From contig JAUXTT010000025.1 in NCBI GenBank assembly GCA_030684395.1, positions 1 through 64,000 of the forward strand: 64,000 nt of DNA, written 5' to 3'. The notes beneath the pieces are model-generated. The model ran no database searches. It saw only the letters and a list, made by a program, of their open reading frames with translations, and was not told the DNA's origin. Shown here piece by piece: positions 23,583-33,192 of this stretch. The first letter of the stretch is position 1. Every line of letters starts with the position of its first letter. The position numbers and the translations under genes were made by a program. The DNA is from Bacteroidota bacterium (GTDB taxonomy: Bacteria; Bacteroidota; Bacteroidia; B-17B0; Aurantibacillaceae).

Positions 23583-23860
23583 CATTCTGTACACTAACCA
23601 CAAAGTGCCTAAAGCATTTATAATTGTATAGAAATACAAGTCTGTACATCTCCGTGCCCCAGTATCAAAAAACTTGCAGGTAAGATCATCCTAGATCTAT
23701 TATTGTTTAATACAAGGATACTGAGTATCTCAAAAACCGGAAGAGTTACATAGAGCACAAATAGTGCTGCTTAAACCCTTTGTGAAACCCCTTAACCACT
23801 GCCGTACCCGTGTTAAAAAATCGGAAGAGCTAAACCTGAATTTATCCTCTCAATAATTCC

Positions 23861-23868
23861 TATCTTTA
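23861..23868 (+). promoter_or_regulatory. -7 promoter box (TATCTTTA)
   Basis: The box ends five bases before the ATG at 23873, so the message would be leaderless or start within the first codons. The preceding spacer (23583-23860) otherwise shows only decayed repeat pieces such as CGGAAGAG at two places. Confidence 0.4.
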
Positions 23869-23872
23869 CCCC

Positions 23873-25186
23873 ATGATAAAAAGATCTTTCATCGCAGCCA
23901 GCATATTAGTATCAACTGCATTTTCTCTTTCTGCACAAACAGAAATAAAAAACATAAAAAAACACATTACTTTTTTAGCTTCCGATAAACTCAAAGGACG
24001 TGGAACATCTTCTGAAGGTGAAGAAAAAGCTGCGCAATACATTGCCGACTACTTTAAAAAATTAAAGTTAGAACCTATGGGTTCTATTACTACAAATGGC
24101 CAAAGATACAAGGTGGCAATCCCCAGTTATTTCTTTGATTTTACTTTCAAAAAAAATCCGAATCCACACGATACAAATACGGCAAACATTGTAGAGCGTA
24201 AAGGAAAAAACGTAGTAGCTTTTTTAAATAACGGAGCGGCTCATACCATTGTTATTGGCGCGCATTTCGATCACCTAGGCTTAGGACATGATTATAATTC
24301 ATTAGATGCAAATCCGGAAGGAAAAATTCATAACGGAGCCGATGATAATGCCAGCGGAACAGCAGGTGTATTGGAACTGGCGAGGTATTACTCTACTAAC
24401 AATGTTAAAGAGAAATACAATTTTCTCTTCATGACTTTTTCGGGAGAGGAACTAGGTTTATTAGGTTCTAAAAAATGGTGTGATAATCCCACTTATCCTT
24501 TAGAAAAAATAAATTACATGGTCAATATGGATATGGTTGGAAGATTAAATGATTCTACAAAAAAACTGATAATCTATGGTGTTGGAACAGCACCGGAGTT
24601 TGTGGATCTTATTGATAAAACAAATTATTTAGGTCAAAAATTTCCTACCGGAGATAGTTTCGAATCGAGAACCATTTTCTCCATTAAAAAAGACAGCGCC
24701 GGAATAGGCCCAAGTGACCAAACTTCATTCTATTTAAAAGACATTCCTGTATTGCATTTTTTCACCGGTCAGCACAGCGATTACCACAAACCAAGTGATG
24801 ATGCAGATAAAATCAATTATCCGGGAGAAAAAATGGTATTGGATTACATTACCCAATTCGTAACAGCTACAGAAGCGCTCCCTAAGCTAAAATTCACGGC
24901 TACCAAAACCCAGGAAACCAAATCAACCAAATTTAAAGTTACGTTGGGTGTAATGCCTGATTATGCTTATGAAGGCAAAGGAATGCGCATTGACGGGGTA
25001 AGTAATGGGAAACCTGCTGCTAAAGCCGGATTGGAAAAAGGAGATATCGTTACTAAATTGGGAGAAACCGTAGTCGACAACATGGAATCCTATATGAAAG
25101 CTCTTTCTGTTTACCAAAAAGGCGACAAAGCCACGGTAAAGGTACTCCGCAAAGACAAGGAGCAGGAGTTTGAAGTGGAGTTTTAA
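23873..25186 (+). CDS. M28-family metallopeptidase with C-terminal PDZ domain
   Basis: 437 residues with a signal peptide (cleavage after FSLSAQ). The zinc aminopeptidase domain shows IVIGAHFDHLG, HNGADDNASGTAGVLELAR, MTFSGEELGLLGS and HSDYHKPSDD, which supply the two-zinc ligands and catalytic Glu. It is followed by a PDZ domain (about 355-437: MRIDGVSNGKPAAKAGLEKGD). It is likely a periplasmic or outer-membrane-associated aminopeptidase digesting imported peptides. The last 17 bases of the gene, including the stop codon, are repeated 40 bases downstream. Confidence 0.92.
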   Translation: MIKRSFIAASILVSTAFSLSAQTEIKNIKKHITFLASDKLKGRGTSSEGEEKAAQYIADYFKKLKLEPMGSITTNGQRYKVAIPSYFFDFTFKKNPNPHDTNTANIVERKGKNVVAFLNNGAAHTIVIGAHFDHLGLGHDYNSLDANPEGKIHNGADDNASGTAGVLELARYYSTNNVKEKYNFLFMTFSGEELGLLGSKKWCDNPTYPLEKINYMVNMDMVGRLNDSTKKLIIYGVGTAPEFVDLIDKTNYLGQKFPTGDSFESRTIFSIKKDSAGIGPSDQTSFYLKDIPVLHFFTGQHSDYHKPSDDADKINYPGEKMVLDYITQFVTATEALPKLKFTATKTQETKSTKFKVTLGVMPDYAYEGKGMRIDGVSNGKPAAKAGLEKGDIVTKLGETVVDNMESYMKALSVYQKGDKATVKVLRKDKEQEFEVEF

Positions 25187-25226
25187 GCAAAACTTCACTT
25201 AACTATTCAGGAAGTGGAGTTTTAAG
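25170..25226 (+). repeat. Short direct duplication of peptidase gene end
   Basis: GAAGTGGAGTTTTAAGC occurs at about 25170-25186 and again at about 25210-25226. It contains the stop codon of the M28 gene. It looks like a small local duplication or slippage product. Confidence 0.6.
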
Positions 25227-25307
25227 CCTGTTTCAACCCTACTTATGAGTGCATAACTACTTAATTATCAATACATTTTTAAGGATCAAAAACCTTTATA
25301 AATAAAA

Positions 25308-25339
25308 TTGGTTATTATAAAGGCAAATAGATATATTTG
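25308..25339 (+). promoter_or_regulatory. secDF promoter (TTG - 21 - TATATTTG)
   Basis: TTG at 25308-25310 and TATATTTG at 25332-25339, spaced 21 bases, match the Bacteroidota sigma factor consensus. Start ATG is at 25370. Confidence 0.65.
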
Positions 25340-25369
25340 CACCCTTAAATTTAGAACATTAGTGTAATT

Positions 25370-28300
25370 ATGCAAAACAAAGGTGCAATTAATTCATTCG
25401 CAATTTTATTAGGTTTAGCCTGTATTTTTTATCTGTCTTTTACCTGGGTTACCAGAGGTGTAGAAAGCGATGCTAAAGCATTTGCTTCTTCAGCTTCTCA
25501 AACAGCTGCGGTAAAACAAGCTGCTAAAGATTATGCAGCAGGTGACGTTAATAAAGAAAAGGCTTACATCGATTCAGTATTCTCTGTTATTGAAACAGGT
25601 TATTTGGATTCGATGAAAAACCAAACGGTATATAATATCGGAGTTACAAAATACACTTACGAACAAGCAAAGGGTAAAGAGATTAACCTTGGTTTGGACT
25701 TACGTGGTGGTATCAACGTAACTTTAGAGTTATCAGTTGGTGACATCATCAGAGGTCTTTCTAACAACAATCCAAATCCTGCTTTTAACAATGCAATTGC
25801 TGAAACGCAAAAAAATCTGGGTGTAGAAAACAACAAAGATTTTGTTGCTTTGTTTGCCGACAACTACAAAAAATCAGAACCGAACGGTCGTTTAGCTCCA
25901 TTGTTTCAAACTGTTGAGAACAAGGGAAAAATCGATTACAACGCAACTAACGAACAAGTATTGGAATATGTTAGGGAACGCGTAAACGAAGCGGTTGATA
26001 ATGCTAAGAAAACTTACCGTTCACGTATCGATCGTTTTGGTGTAACACAACCAAACATTCAGCAATTAGAAGCCAGCGGTCGTATCTTAATTGAGCTGCC
26101 GGGTGTACAGGATAAAGATCGCGTTCGTAAACTATTACAGGGAACTGCAAACTTAGAGTTCTGGGAAACTTTTGAAAACGGAGAAGTTATTGGTAGTTTA
26201 TTTGAAGCTAACAAAAAAGTAAAAGAATACTTAAACCCAAAAACAGTTGAAGTTGCAGATACTACTGTGAAAGACACAACAGTAGCCGCTATCGATCGTT
26301 CTAAGCTAAGCAAAAAAGAATTAGAGAAATACATTGCAGATTCAACAGCAAAAGCTGCCGTTGCAGCAACAGCTAAAAAAGATTCAACTCTTGCTGAGAA
26401 AATGGCTGCTAAAAACAAAGAAGGTGTAAAAGATACTTCATTAGCTGCTGCAAAATTAGATAACCCTTTCTTCTTCCAGGGTGGCCCACTTATCCCAAAC
26501 ATTGTTCAGGATGAAAAAAAACAACAATATCCGGGACAAGGTTCTATTGTGGGTTACGCTCGTATAAAAGATACAGCTACTGTTAATAAATACTTAGCTC
26601 TTAATTCTGTAAAAAACCTTTTCCCTTCAAAAGCGAAATTCCTTTGGGAATCTAAACCTGATAAAGGAAGTGACTATATTAAGTTACACGTTATTAAAAT
26701 TACCGACAGAAACGGAAAACCTGCTCTTTATGGTGATATCATCGCAACTGCTGAAAAACAAATCGACAATGGTCAGATCGTTATCAGCATGAACATGACT
26801 CCGGATGCAGCAAAAAAATGGAAAAGTTTGACTGCTGCAAACGCTCCTCAAAACCCGCAGGATCCAAATGCCCGTGGTCGTTGTATTGCTATTGTTATGG
26901 ATGGTTTGGTTTATTCTGCACCAACTGTAAACGGTGAAATTCCAAACGGAAGTTCTCAAATCTCAGGTAACTTTGATAACAATGAAGCGGATGCATTAGT
27001 AGCTATTTTAAGTGCCGGTAAATTACCTGCAACTGCACGTATAGTACAATCAACTATAGTTGGTCCTACTTTAGGTGCTGAGGCAATTGAAAGCGGTTTA
27101 TTATCTTTCATTATCGCTTTCATTGTGATTTTGATCTTCATGGCATTGTATTACAACAAAGCAGGTTGGGTGGCTAACTTAGCATTGTTGATCAACTTAT
27201 TCTTTATAATGGGAGTATTAGTGTCATTAGGTGCTGTATTAACATTACCGGGTATTGCAGGTATCGTATTAACCATCGGTTTATCGGTAGATGCGAACAT
27301 CCTTATTTTTGAGCGTATTCGAGAAGAATTAGCGCTGGGTAAAAATGTATCTCTTGCTATTAAGGAAGGTTTCAAACATGCGATGTCTTCCATCATCGAC
27401 TCTAACGTTACTCTATTAATTTTAGGTCTTATCCTTTACATCTTCGGTAGCGGTCCGGTTCAAGGTTTTGCAACTACATTGTGTATCGGTATCCTTTCTT
27501 CTTTATTCGCTGCGGTATTATTATCTCGTGTGATCTTCGAAACATTATTGAACAAAAAAGCGAATATTACTTTCGATAATGGATTCACAAGAAACGCTTT
27601 CAAGAACATTGCATTCAACTTTGTTGGAAGAAGAAAAATGTACTACACCATTTCAGCATTAGTTATTGTAATGGGTGCTGTATTCTATTTCAAAAACGGT
27701 GGACTAAATTTAGGCGTTGATTTCAAAGGAGGTAGAACTTACATCGTTCGTTTCGAAAAAGACATGAACACTGAAGATGTAAAATCTAAATTAACTACTG
27801 CATTCGAAAACGAAGCCCCTGAAGTAAAAACTGCCGGCTCTGCAAGTCAGTTAAAAATCACTTCTTCATACCGTATTGCTGATCAAAACGATCAGGCAGA
27901 TAAACAAGTTGAAGAGTTGTTAGAAAAAGGTTTGTCTACTACAGGTTCTAAATTTGAAGTAGTAAGTCAGCAAAAAGTTGGTCCTGCAATTGCAACAGAT
28001 ATTGTTTACGGAGCTTACGGAGCAATTTTATTCTCTTGTTTAGTGATGTTCTTATATATCGTTATCCGATTCAAAAAATGGCAGTACGGTTTGGGTGCGG
28101 TTATCGCATTATTCCACGACGTTCTGGTTGTATTATCTTTCTACACTATCTTCGACGGTGTTCTTCCATTCTCTTTGGAGATCGGACAGGATTTCATCGC
28201 CGCCATCTTAACCGTTATGGGTTACACTATGACTGAAACAGTTGTTGTATTCGACCGTATCCGTGAACGTTTATCAGAAAGCGGCAAATCAGATGTACAA

Positions 28301-28528
28301 GGAGAAGAGCGTAACAAGCTTATCAATTTTGCATTGAACAGTACATTAAGTCGTACCATCTTAACTTCATTAACTGTATTCTTCGTGTTATTGGTAATCT
28401 TTATCTTTGGTGGCGACAGTATCCGCGGATTCATCTTCGCATTGTTAATAGGTCGTATCATTGGTACTTATTCTTCATTGTGTATCTCTACTCCAATAGT
28501 AGTAGATTTGGGTGGAAAGAAAGCTTAA
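25370..28528 (+). CDS. secDF: Protein translocase SecDF, fused
   Basis: 1052 residues, SecD (about 1-720) joined to SecF (about 740-1052), as is usual in Bacteroidota. It uses the proton gradient to pull secreted proteins across the inner membrane behind SecYEG. Visible features are an N-terminal membrane helix (about 8-27), LGLDLRGGINVTLEL (P1 domain), the SecD membrane block ending LSVDANILIFERIREEL, the SecF signature NLGVDFKGGRTYIVRF and GYTMTETVVVFDRIRERL. Between P1 parts there is a long Ala/Lys-rich insert (about 290-365) that is variable in the phylum. It has its own promoter and terminator. Confidence 0.97.
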   Translation: MQNKGAINSFAILLGLACIFYLSFTWVTRGVESDAKAFASSASQTAAVKQAAKDYAAGDVNKEKAYIDSVFSVIETGYLDSMKNQTVYNIGVTKYTYEQAKGKEINLGLDLRGGINVTLELSVGDIIRGLSNNNPNPAFNNAIAETQKNLGVENNKDFVALFADNYKKSEPNGRLAPLFQTVENKGKIDYNATNEQVLEYVRERVNEAVDNAKKTYRSRIDRFGVTQPNIQQLEASGRILIELPGVQDKDRVRKLLQGTANLEFWETFENGEVIGSLFEANKKVKEYLNPKTVEVADTTVKDTTVAAIDRSKLSKKELEKYIADSTAKAAVAATAKKDSTLAEKMAAKNKEGVKDTSLAAAKLDNPFFFQGGPLIPNIVQDEKKQQYPGQGSIVGYARIKDTATVNKYLALNSVKNLFPSKAKFLWESKPDKGSDYIKLHVIKITDRNGKPALYGDIIATAEKQIDNGQIVISMNMTPDAAKKWKSLTAANAPQNPQDPNARGRCIAIVMDGLVYSAPTVNGEIPNGSSQISGNFDNNEADALVAILSAGKLPATARIVQSTIVGPTLGAEAIESGLLSFIIAFIVILIFMALYYNKAGWVANLALLINLFFIMGVLVSLGAVLTLPGIAGIVLTIGLSVDANILIFERIREELALGKNVSLAIKEGFKHAMSSIIDSNVTLLILGLILYIFGSGPVQGFATTLCIGILSSLFAAVLLSRVIFETLLNKKANITFDNGFTRNAFKNIAFNFVGRRKMYYTISALVIVMGAVFYFKNGGLNLGVDFKGGRTYIVRFEKDMNTEDVKSKLTTAFENEAPEVKTAGSASQLKITSSYRIADQNDQADKQVEELLEKGLSTTGSKFEVVSQQKVGPAIATDIVYGAYGAILFSCLVMFLYIVIRFKKWQYGLGAVIALFHDVLVVLSFYTIFDGVLPFSLEIGQDFIAAILTVMGYTMTETVVVFDRIRERLSESGKSDVQGEERNKLINFALNSTLSRTILTSLTVFFVLLVIFIFGGDSIRGFIFALLIGRIIGTYSSLCISTPIVVDLGGKKA

Positions 28529-28548
28529 GTTAACACTATAATTATTAA

Positions 28549-28580
28549 GAAACGCTCTGACCAACTGTCAGGGCGTTTTT
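28549..28580 (+). terminator. Intrinsic terminator of secDF
   Basis: Stem AACGCTCTGAC with GTCAGGGCGTT (one G-U pair), 5-base loop, then a run of six T residues, 20 bases after the secDF stop. Confidence 0.9.
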
Positions 28581-28660
28581 TGCTTTAGTAAATACACTTC
28601 GCTTTCCTTTTTTTCGTTCTTTTACACCTGTAAATAATCATCCCTTTCAACAAACAAAAA

Positions 28661-30391
28661 ATGAAAATAAGATCATTCCTTTCCGGACTAAGCATTGCTT
28701 GTATATTTCCTTCCATCGCACAAACTTACATTAGCAATGTTACTATTATTGATGTAGAAAAAAAGAAATTAGTGAAAGAACAAACCGTTCTTATCAATAA
28801 AGATCAGATTGTATCTATACAAGCAAGTAAAAGTGTGAAACCTGCTAAAGGATCAACCGTTATAGATGGTACAGGAAAATTTTTAATGCCCGGAATGACC
28901 GATGCACATGTTCATTTCTTTCAGAGTGGTGGAATTTATACCCGTCCGGATGTCATTAACATGGAAGAGTTTGCTCCTTATTCTAAAGAAATAAAGTGGA
29001 CGCATGATAATTATGAAGACATTTTAACGCGTTATTTGGCACTTGGGATTACTACCGTAATTGACCCCGGTTCCAGCTACAATTTTCTGAAACTAAAAAA
29101 GAAGTATGCCAATAAAAGCTACTGCCCCACTGTTTACATGGCCGGCCCATTAATTACAACATACAAACCTTACGTTTATGACAGCCTGCTCAATGACGAT
29201 CCTTTTTCACTGGTTAAAACAGTTGAACAGGCAAAACAAGCTGTAAGAGACCAGTTACCGCATAATCCTGATCTTATTAAGATCTGGTACATCGCAAATT
29301 TCACCGGAAAAAACATTGAAGACAGCGCAAGGAAATTTTTACCCATTATAAAAGCTGCCATTGATGAAGCACACAAATACAACCTCAGAGTGGCTGTGCA
29401 TGCCACCGAGCGAATTACAGCACAATTGGCTGTTGAAAATGGCTGCGATTATTTAGTACACATTATTGATAACGAAGTTGTATCAACTGATTTCATTAAC
29501 TTATTAAAGAAAAAGAAAGTTGTACTTTGTCCTACACTTAATGTTATGGATGATTATTCCTATGCTTTCGCACAAAATATTCAGCCCAATTTTTATGAAC
29601 TCACTAAATCCGCTCCTGAACCCTTATCCTCTGTTTTAGAATTCAAAAACACACCCGACACTTCCTTGGTAAACTATTATAAAAAATATTCATGGGGCTG
29701 GAATCCTTCAAAATCAGACTCAACAGGAAATGTCAATCTTAAAAAGATGATAGATGCCGGTGTTACAATTGCCACCGGAACAGATGCAGGAAATATTGGA
29801 ACCTTCCACGCAACTTCTTATATGAAAGAACTGAAAGCAATGCAAAAATGCGGGGCTGATAATTGGCAGATCATTCAGGCATCAACTATTAATGGTGCAA
29901 AGGCAATGGGCAGAGAGAAAGAAACCGGAAGTATTGTTGCCAAAAAAAAAGCCAGTATGCTCTTACTTAGTGCAAATCCTATTGACAATATTGAGAATTT
30001 AAAAACAATAGAAATGATTATTAACAACGGCGTTGCAGTTAAACCCGATACCCTTGTGTATGAAAGTGCTTTACAGTTAGTGCAACATCAGGTAAACGCA
30101 TATAATCTTAAAAACCTGGAAGCATTTGTAGAGCCTTATGCCGAAGATATTGAGATCTATGACCTGGAAGGAAATATAAGTTGCAAAGGGAAAGATGAAA
30201 TGCGTAAACAATATGCTCCATTGTTTGAGAAATATCCGAATTTACATTGTGAAATAAGATCAAGAATTATTCAGGGAAGTACTATCATCGACAAAGAATA
30301 CATAACAGGAATGGGTGATGATCCTTTTGAAGGAGTAGCCATTTATTGTATCCAGAATTTTAAGATCAGAAAAGTTTTTTTTGTTGAATGA
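28661..30391 (+). CDS. Amidohydrolase fused to SnoaL-like domain, secreted
   Basis: 576 residues. A signal peptide (cleavage near PSIAQT) is followed by an amidohydrolase domain (about 20-460): MPGMTDAHVHF, VAVHATERITAQ, LVHIIDNE and ATGTDAGNIG supply the metal ligands and catalytic Asp, as in imidazolonepropionase- and prolidase-like enzymes. A C-terminal domain (about 465-576) starting YESALQLVQHQVNAYNLKNLEAFV has the SnoaL/NTF2-like pattern, with DDIEIYDLEG-like and FKIRKVFFVE strands. Such a fusion is uncommon; the second domain may act as a lid, a dimer module or an isomerase. The substrate is unknown. Confidence 0.85.
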   Translation: MKIRSFLSGLSIACIFPSIAQTYISNVTIIDVEKKKLVKEQTVLINKDQIVSIQASKSVKPAKGSTVIDGTGKFLMPGMTDAHVHFFQSGGIYTRPDVINMEEFAPYSKEIKWTHDNYEDILTRYLALGITTVIDPGSSYNFLKLKKKYANKSYCPTVYMAGPLITTYKPYVYDSLLNDDPFSLVKTVEQAKQAVRDQLPHNPDLIKIWYIANFTGKNIEDSARKFLPIIKAAIDEAHKYNLRVAVHATERITAQLAVENGCDYLVHIIDNEVVSTDFINLLKKKKVVLCPTLNVMDDYSYAFAQNIQPNFYELTKSAPEPLSSVLEFKNTPDTSLVNYYKKYSWGWNPSKSDSTGNVNLKKMIDAGVTIATGTDAGNIGTFHATSYMKELKAMQKCGADNWQIIQASTINGAKAMGREKETGSIVAKKKASMLLLSANPIDNIENLKTIEMIINNGVAVKPDTLVYESALQLVQHQVNAYNLKNLEAFVEPYAEDIEIYDLEGNISCKGKDEMRKQYAPLFEKYPNLHCEIRSRIIQGSTIIDKEYITGMGDDPFEGVAIYCIQNFKIRKVFFVE

Positions 30392-30469
30392 TACAATTAA
30401 AGCTTAGTCCGGAAGAATTTATATTGTTCCTGGATAAGTGGCACTTTTCCATTAAAACGAAATTCAAAT

Positions 30470-32977
30470 TCATTTATTTAAAATAACTTTTCTGATAACT
30501 GTTTCCTGGCCGATCTTGATCTTTAGTAAATAAATACCATTCGTTCTGTCAGAAAGATCTAACTTCAGTTCCTTTTGCCCTTTGCTGATATGAGTAAATA
30601 CTTCCCTTCCGGTTACATCATATACCGATACCATCGCATTTACATCCGATACAAACTGAAGGGTTACTACTCCGGCTGAAGGGTTAGGGAATACCTGCAA
30701 ATCAGTTGAATGTAGGTTTTCGTTAAGAGATACACCGTTAATACAGGAAACTATTGCTTTCCATCCTGCTGCTGTTACACCCTCATCAGCATGAAATTTG
30801 AAAGTTAAAGAACCTGTTGCATGCGTTGATGTTACCTGCCCCGGCGAATTTACCCCGCAATAAGTTCCAATTAAAGGAGAGGCGGCATTTGGTCCGTTAT
30901 ATATTTTCAGATAATCGTAACCACAATTCGTAAAGTCCTCGAGTTCAAATTCGGTAAAATTTAAACTTACTTTATCGCCACTATTCACCGGCAAAAATGT
31001 TTTAGTAAAATCAGTATTATCGGAATAACTATTCTCGATTCCCTGATCATAAAATAAAGCTAAACAAGTAGTAACCGAAGTATTGTTGTTCATTGGGATC
31101 ACAACACCGACCAAAATATTACGGGTTATGTAATTAGAAACGGCTCCGTCGCTGATCTCAAATTTTAGACTAATAACTGTTCCTAACGGTGTTCCGGGAG
31201 CAACACTAAAATTAAATGAAGTTGGAATAGTTTGCGAAACATTAATTACGCCAACATTCATTGGTGCTGTATTAACGGTTACATAAGATGCATTGACTCC
31301 AACCGCAGTACAGGTAACCGTTGCATTGGATGAATTTACCTGACCATAGTTGAGTGCGTCTAATTGTATGTTGGCCGATTCAGCCGCCTCAACAAATCCG
31401 TTCGCATTATCATCTCCGGTCATACTCGTGTACATTAAGTTTAATGAAGGTCCTGCCGATCCTATTCCTAATTTATAATTCATAATATTTCCAACAGGGC
31501 CGATATCCCAAACTCTTAACCCGCTTGGATCTCCGTTATAAAACTCAGAAGAAGGTATTGTTGCTGCAGAATATTCTACATTAAAACTTTGCTCAAAACA
31601 TGCATTAAAGTGTGGTGTGCTATTATCGTTGCCGGCGTGCACCAAATACACTTCGTGATGAAATGACTGATTATCACCGTTACGGTCGATATGCCAGATC
31701 GTTAAACCCTGATCGTCTATAGCTGAACTTCTTCCGTTTTGCATTCTACTTTCCAGTAAAAAGAATTCGTTTGTATCATTCAGGTTTCGGTATTTGAAAC
31801 AGGTCATCGAATTAGCAGTGTCAATATTAACACCATTATAAAAAGTAACATCCTCTACTCTGCCCCAACCAACATTACTTCTGAATAAAGGATTTGGCGG
31901 AACAGGGTTTAGCGGATCCCCGTAATAACACATCAGGTCAAAAGTTCCTAAACCGTCGTTCCCATGATTACTGTCGTATTTATAGGTATCGGGCCACTGA
32001 CCAATCATGTGTCCGTTTTCGTGTGCAACCACAGCCAGCTCCAATGGATCGTTTGCAGGTGAGCAGTTATAATCATCAGAAAAAACTCCATCAGCAGCAA
32101 ATCCCGTATAATTTCCTTTATGAAACCACATTCCCTGGGCCCAGGTTGGAGGATAGCCTGTGTACATCATATTTATAGCCATAATACTTCCATCAGGATT
32201 GATTGATAAAGTAGAGAAATCAAATCCCTGAGCATCAATCCAATTTAATGCTCCCCCTAAAATTTGCTGTGCTCCCACGGCATAAGGCATTGCATCATAA
32301 TCTGCAAAAGTTAAAGGAGCCCGGTAATAACCATACACCACATTTTCGTAATCAACTATTCCGCCCGAAATGTCAGAGTAGAATGTTCTTAAAGATCCGT
32401 TATTACCAAAGTTGGAGTAATTCATATCATTACAAAAATCAACAAACTCAGACATAGGTAAAGTACCCGGTTCATCAGAAAAATCGATCACAATACACAA
32501 TCCCTTAATATTACCGGAAACAGTATGAATAGGAGTCCCTGCTATGCTCTGGTCAACACCATTATCGATTAGTTTATTGGTAGAAGCATCCATTTTAGTT
32601 GCGCCCAGTAATGACTTGTTTTTTTTAATAACTACTTTTTGAGCTTCGGTAGAAACATCCAGGTGCTTAACAAAAGGGAGATTTGTTTTCAGGCTGGAAA
32701 TAGTGTTCTGCACACCCTGATAGACAATGCCGGTAGAGATTAGTTCATTATTATCTTCTGAAAGATTTGCATAGCAGATCCATTTCGTTTTAATATCGCG
32801 TACTACTGTATAACCATCCAAACCCTCAGCACGCATATAATATTCGTTGCCATATAATTTCACTTCAACCGAAGTACCGTCGGGTTGTTTAAATGACATT
32901 ATTTTTCCGTTGTAAGCACTTGCGTTAATTACATTGGATAATGCTATGAGTACTAAAACAAATAGTATTTTTTTCAT
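30470..32977 (-). CDS. M6-family metalloprotease with CUB-like domain and T9SS sorting signal
   Basis: 835 residues. Signal peptide, propeptide (about 20-150), then an M6 (immune inhibitor A-like) protease domain with the zinc motif AVVAHENGHMIGQ (His319, Glu320, His323) and a downstream LGTFDLMCYYGD Met-turn. A CUB-like domain (about 655-750: NCGYDYLKIYNGP, TGSLTFKFHAD) and a T9SS type A C-terminal domain (about 760-835, starting LQVFPNPSAGVVTLQF, ending VIRKVILNK) follow. Expected to be exported by Sec, then by the type IX system, and to digest proteins outside the cell. Confidence 0.92.
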   Translation of the reverse strand: MKKILFVLVLIALSNVINASAYNGKIMSFKQPDGTSVEVKLYGNEYYMRAEGLDGYTVVRDIKTKWICYANLSEDNNELISTGIVYQGVQNTISSLKTNLPFVKHLDVSTEAQKVVIKKNKSLLGATKMDASTNKLIDNGVDQSIAGTPIHTVSGNIKGLCIVIDFSDEPGTLPMSEFVDFCNDMNYSNFGNNGSLRTFYSDISGGIVDYENVVYGYYRAPLTFADYDAMPYAVGAQQILGGALNWIDAQGFDFSTLSINPDGSIMAINMMYTGYPPTWAQGMWFHKGNYTGFAADGVFSDDYNCSPANDPLELAVVAHENGHMIGQWPDTYKYDSNHGNDGLGTFDLMCYYGDPLNPVPPNPLFRSNVGWGRVEDVTFYNGVNIDTANSMTCFKYRNLNDTNEFFLLESRMQNGRSSAIDDQGLTIWHIDRNGDNQSFHHEVYLVHAGNDNSTPHFNACFEQSFNVEYSAATIPSSEFYNGDPSGLRVWDIGPVGNIMNYKLGIGSAGPSLNLMYTSMTGDDNANGFVEAAESANIQLDALNYGQVNSSNATVTCTAVGVNASYVTVNTAPMNVGVINVSQTIPTSFNFSVAPGTPLGTVISLKFEISDGAVSNYITRNILVGVVIPMNNNTSVTTCLALFYDQGIENSYSDNTDFTKTFLPVNSGDKVSLNFTEFELEDFTNCGYDYLKIYNGPNAASPLIGTYCGVNSPGQVTSTHATGSLTFKFHADEGVTAAGWKAIVSCINGVSLNENLHSTDLQVFPNPSAGVVTLQFVSDVNAMVSVYDVTGREVFTHISKGQKELKLDLSDRTNGIYLLKIKIGQETVIRKVILNK

Positions 32978-33192
32978 TTCAGCTAATTTTTAGAAATACA
33001 ACCTAATAAAAGTACTTAAAATGACAGTTTAATCAAAGCCATATATCCACCATTCTTATGTTTGGAAAAAATGCACTCAAAAACCTGTAAAAAGCGTTAA
33101 TAACTCAGGTTCGGACCAAAGGGTCAATACAAAAAATAAAATTATTTTTGCTACCTTAGTATATCCTAACAGGTATGCTCAAAAGAGCACAA

